Positions 30,381 to 33,079 of a stretch of 33,079 nt of DNA are shown in pieces; positions within the stretch are counted from its first letter, which is position 1, and each line of letters opens with the position of its first letter. This stretch comes from an uncultured Prevotellaceae bacterium (GTDB taxonomy: Bacteria; Bacteroidota; Bacteroidia; Bacteroidales; Bacteroidaceae), in assembly GCA_900313615.1 (NCBI GenBank), contig OMRP01000024.1:1-33079 (forward strand), given 5' to 3'. The notes under the pieces are model-generated. The model worked only from the letters and a program-made list of their open reading frames with translations. It made no database searches and was not told the DNA's origin. Both the position numbers and the translations under genes were made by a program.

Positions 30381-33079
30381 ATGAGTCAAAAAAGAGTTTA
30401 CACCTTTGGCAATGGAAAGGCTGAGGGTAACGCGAAAATGCGCGAGGAACTGGGTGGCAAGGGAGCGAATCTTGCCGAGATGAACCTTATTGGAGTGCCC
30501 GTTCCTCCAGGTTTCACCATTACGACCGACTGCTGCAACGAGTATTACGAAGTAGGCCAGCAGAAGATCATGGAGTTGCTGAATGACGATGTCATGGCAG
30601 CCGTGAAGCACATTGAGACCCTGATGAATTCCAAGTTTGGTGACAAAGAGAATCCCCTTCTGGTGAGTGTCCGTTCAGGTGCCCGTGCTTCTATGCCCGG
30701 TATGATGGACACCATTCTGAACCTTGGTTTGAATGATGAGGTGGCTGAAGGAATGGTTAAGAAGACCAACAACCCCCACTTCGTTTACGACAGCTATCGC
30801 CGTTTCGTTCAGATGTACGGTGACGTGGTGTTGGAGATGAAACCCGTGAACAAGGAAGACATCGACCCGTTTGAGGAGATTATCGAACAGGTGAAAGCCA
30901 TCCGTGGCGTTAAGTTGGACAAGGATTTGTCTGTTGAAGAGCTGAAAGAGTTGGTGGTTCGTTTCAAGGCTGCCATCAAGGAGCGCACAGGCAAGGACTT
31001 CCCCAACGACCCCATCGAGCAACTTTGGGGTGCCATTTGCGCTGTATTCCGCAGCTGGATGAACGAGCGCGCCATCCTTTACAGGAAGATGGAAGGCATC
31101 CCCGACGAGTGGGGTACCGCTGTGAGCGTTATGGCCATGGTGTTTGGCAATATGGGTGACACCTCTGCTACAGGTGTATGCTTCAGCCGCGACGCCGCCA
31201 ATGGTGAGAACGTGTTTAATGGTGAATATCTGGTGAACGCCCAAGGTGAGGACGTTGTTGCCGGTATCCGCACCCCACAACAAATTACCAAACTCGGTTC
31301 ACAGCGTTGGGCTGAGCGTGCTGGTATCAGCGAAGCCGAGCGTGCCGCCAAATATCCTTCCATGGAAGAGGCTATGCCCGAGATTTACGCCCAGTTGAAT
31401 GGCATCCAAGACAAGTTGGAGCATCACTATCACGATATGCAGGACATGGAGTTCACCGTTCAGGAAGGCAAACTTTGGTTCTTGCAGACCCGTAATGGCA
31501 AGCGCACCGGTGCTGCCATGGTTAAGATTGCCATCGACCTGTTGCACGAAGGCATGATTGACGAAAAGACCGCCATCCTGCGTTGCGAGCCCCAGAAATT
31601 GGATGAGCTGTTGCACCCTGTCTTCGATAAGGTTGCCCTTTCCAAGGCGAAGGTAATCGCCCAAGGTCTTCCCGCTTCTCCGGGTGCCGCTTGCGGTCAG
31701 ATTGTGTTCCACGCCGACGATGCCCAAGCATGGCATGAAGACGGCCACAAAGTAGTGCTTGTCCGTATCGAGACCTCTCCCGAGGACTTGGCAGGTATGG
31801 CCAGTGCCGAAGGTATTTTGACCGCTCGTGGTGGTATGACTTCACACGCCGCTGTCGTTGCCCGTGGTATGGGTAAATGCTGTGTTTCCGGTGTTGGTTC
31901 TTTGAATGTTGACTACAAAGCCAAGACTGTAGAAATTGACGGTGTCGTGTATAAGGAAGGTGACTATCTCTCGCTGAATGGTACTACCGGTCAGGTTTAT
32001 GCAGGTGAGGTTCCCACGAAGGCCGCCGAGTTGAGCGGAGACTTCAAGGAGTTGATGGACCTCTGCGACAAATACACCAAGTTGCAGGTACGCACCAATG
32101 CTGATACTCCCCATGATGCTCGCGTAGCTCGTCAGTTTGGAGCCAAGGGTATCGGTCTAACCCGTACAGAGCACATGTTCTTCGACGACCAGAAGATTAT
32201 CGCCATGCGTGAGATGATTCTCGCCAAGGATGCAGAAGGTCGTGAGAAAGCTTTGGCCAAGTTGCTGCCTTACCAGAAGGCCGACTTCAAGGGCATCCTC
32301 GAAGCTATGGACGGTCTGCCCGTGAACATCCGTCTGTTGGACCCCCCACTCCATGAGTTCGTACCCCATGATATTGCTGGTCAGGAGACCATGGCTAAGG
32401 AAATGGGCGTGAGCCTGGAAGATATCAAGCGTCGCGTTGACTCGCTTGCTGAGAATAACCCGATGTTGGGTCACCGTGGTTGCCGTTTGGGCATCACCTT
32501 CCCCGAAATTACCGCTATGCAGACCCGTGCCATCTTGAGCGCTGCCTGCGAGTTGAAGAAAGAAGGCAAAGATCCGAAGCCCGAGATCATGGTTCCGCTG
32601 ATTGGTATTCTCCACGAGTTGAAGCAGCAGAAGTCCATCATCCAGCGCGTTGCCAAGGAAGTGTTCGAAGAGTATGGCATCGAGGTTGAGTTCGAGATTG
32701 GTACGATGATTGAGATTCCTCGTGCCGCTTTGACCGCCGACCGCATTGCTACTGAAGCCGAGTATTTCTCATTCGGTACGAACGACTTGACTCAGATGAC
32801 CTTCGGTTACAGCCGCGACGACATCGCTTCATTCCTGCCCGTTTACCTTGACAAGAAGATTTTGAAGGTAGACCCATTCCAGGTACTCGACCAGAATGGT
32901 GTTGGCAAGTTGGTGAAATACGCCGTTGAGAAGGGCCGTGAGGTACGTCCCACCTTGCGCACTGGTATCTGTGGCGAACATGGTGGCGAGCCCAGTTCCG
33001 TGAAGTTCTGTGCCAAGATTGGTCTGAACTATGCCAGCTGCTCACCCTTCCGTGTGCCTATCGCCCGCTTGGCCGCCGC
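30381..33079 (+). CDS. ppdK: Pyruvate, phosphate dikinase, 3' end outside window
   Basis: Interconverts pyruvate + ATP + Pi and PEP + AMP + PPi; in anaerobes it links glycolysis and gluconeogenesis and saves phosphoanhydride bonds. From ATG 30381, 899 codons are present and the frame is open at the edge; the family is about 880-910 residues, so only a few are missing. The N-terminal nucleotide-binding domain has RVYTFGNGKAEGNAKMRE, ELGGKGANLAEM and SVRSGARASMPGMMDT, typical of PPDK rather than PEP synthase. The swivelling domain has GGMTSHAAVVARGMG near residue 487 with the phospho-His. The C-terminal PEP/pyruvate barrel shows GLTRTEHMFF, RLLDPPLHEFVP, SFGTNDLTQMTFG and TGICGEHGG with the catalytic Cys near 864. 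Confidence 0.96.
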   Translation, partial: MSQKRVYTFGNGKAEGNAKMREELGGKGANLAEMNLIGVPVPPGFTITTDCCNEYYEVGQQKIMELLNDDVMAAVKHIETLMNSKFGDKENPLLVSVRSGARASMPGMMDTILNLGLNDEVAEGMVKKTNNPHFVYDSYRRFVQMYGDVVLEMKPVNKEDIDPFEEIIEQVKAIRGVKLDKDLSVEELKELVVRFKAAIKERTGKDFPNDPIEQLWGAICAVFRSWMNERAILYRKMEGIPDEWGTAVSVMAMVFGNMGDTSATGVCFSRDAANGENVFNGEYLVNAQGEDVVAGIRTPQQITKLGSQRWAERAGISEAERAAKYPSMEEAMPEIYAQLNGIQDKLEHHYHDMQDMEFTVQEGKLWFLQTRNGKRTGAAMVKIAIDLLHEGMIDEKTAILRCEPQKLDELLHPVFDKVALSKAKVIAQGLPASPGAACGQIVFHADDAQAWHEDGHKVVLVRIETSPEDLAGMASAEGILTARGGMTSHAAVVARGMGKCCVSGVGSLNVDYKAKTVEIDGVVYKEGDYLSLNGTTGQVYAGEVPTKAAELSGDFKELMDLCDKYTKLQVRTNADTPHDARVARQFGAKGIGLTRTEHMFFDDQKIIAMREMILAKDAEGREKALAKLLPYQKADFKGILEAMDGLPVNIRLLDPPLHEFVPHDIAGQETMAKEMGVSLEDIKRRVDSLAENNPMLGHRGCRLGITFPEITAMQTRAILSAACELKKEGKDPKPEIMVPLIGILHELKQQKSIIQRVAKEVFEEYGIEVEFEIGTMIEIPRAALTADRIATEAEYFSFGTNDLTQMTFGYSRDDIASFLPVYLDKKILKVDPFQVLDQNGVGKLVKYAVEKGREVRPTLRTGICGEHGGEPSSVKFCAKIGLNYASCSPFRVPIARLAA

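Overview
The window looks like chromosomal DNA of a Bacteroidales bacterium, most likely Prevotella or a close relative. The main reasons are: several upstream regions match the Bacteroidota promoter pattern TTTG-N19/20-TAnnTTTG; Shine-Dalgarno sequences are scarce; a GH28-GH105 pectinase sits beside a PL1 pectate lyase; two secreted proteins share a C-terminal tail ending in a YNLxGQRV...NGKKFI.K pattern; and there are DUF4924, UpxY/NusG-like and ClC proteins of Bacteroidota type. I saw no rRNA, tRNA, CRISPR array, transposase or prophage.

Layout. Positions 1-3650: a ClC chloride channel (cut by the left edge) and trpF on the minus strand, then a 41-codon ORF plus rpe on the plus strand, then an ECF sigma factor on the minus strand. 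Positions 3650-4620 hold no ordinary gene. They carry a complete-looking transcription unit: consensus promoter, cobalamin riboswitch aptamer, about 200 nt without a convincing ORF, and an intrinsic terminator. Positions 4620-14000 form a secreted carbohydrate-degradation block: GH28-GH105 fusion, PL1 pectate lyase, an 846-residue multidomain secreted protein, and a convergent 422-residue secreted protein. No SusC/SusD pair is in view. Positions 14200-19260 are housekeeping: ROK glucokinase, then divergently LysE-family exporter, DUF4924, rfbD and prfC. Positions 19330-23000 hold a NusG/UpxY-like antiterminator without a capsule locus, a zinc-ribbon/charged-helix/YARHG membrane protein with 27 octapeptide repeats, and a lone FecE/BtuD-type ABC ATPase. 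Positions 23188-33079 hold carB, a His/Arg/Pro-rich small secreted protein, a membrane-tethered PP2C phosphatase, rlmD, and pyruvate phosphate dikinase (cut by the right edge).

How the genes work together. The two pectinolytic enzymes should act in series: the lyase and polygalacturonase cut the backbone, and the GH105 domain removes unsaturated ends. ppdK, glk and rpe belong to central carbon metabolism. The most unusual items are the cobalamin riboswitch RNA with no downstream B12 gene, the 216-residue octad helix joining a cytoplasmic zinc ribbon to an extracytoplasmic YARHG domain, and short intergenic arrays with a 9-bp period. All coordinates, motifs and hairpins were read by eye. Family names rest on recognised motifs; no database search was run.
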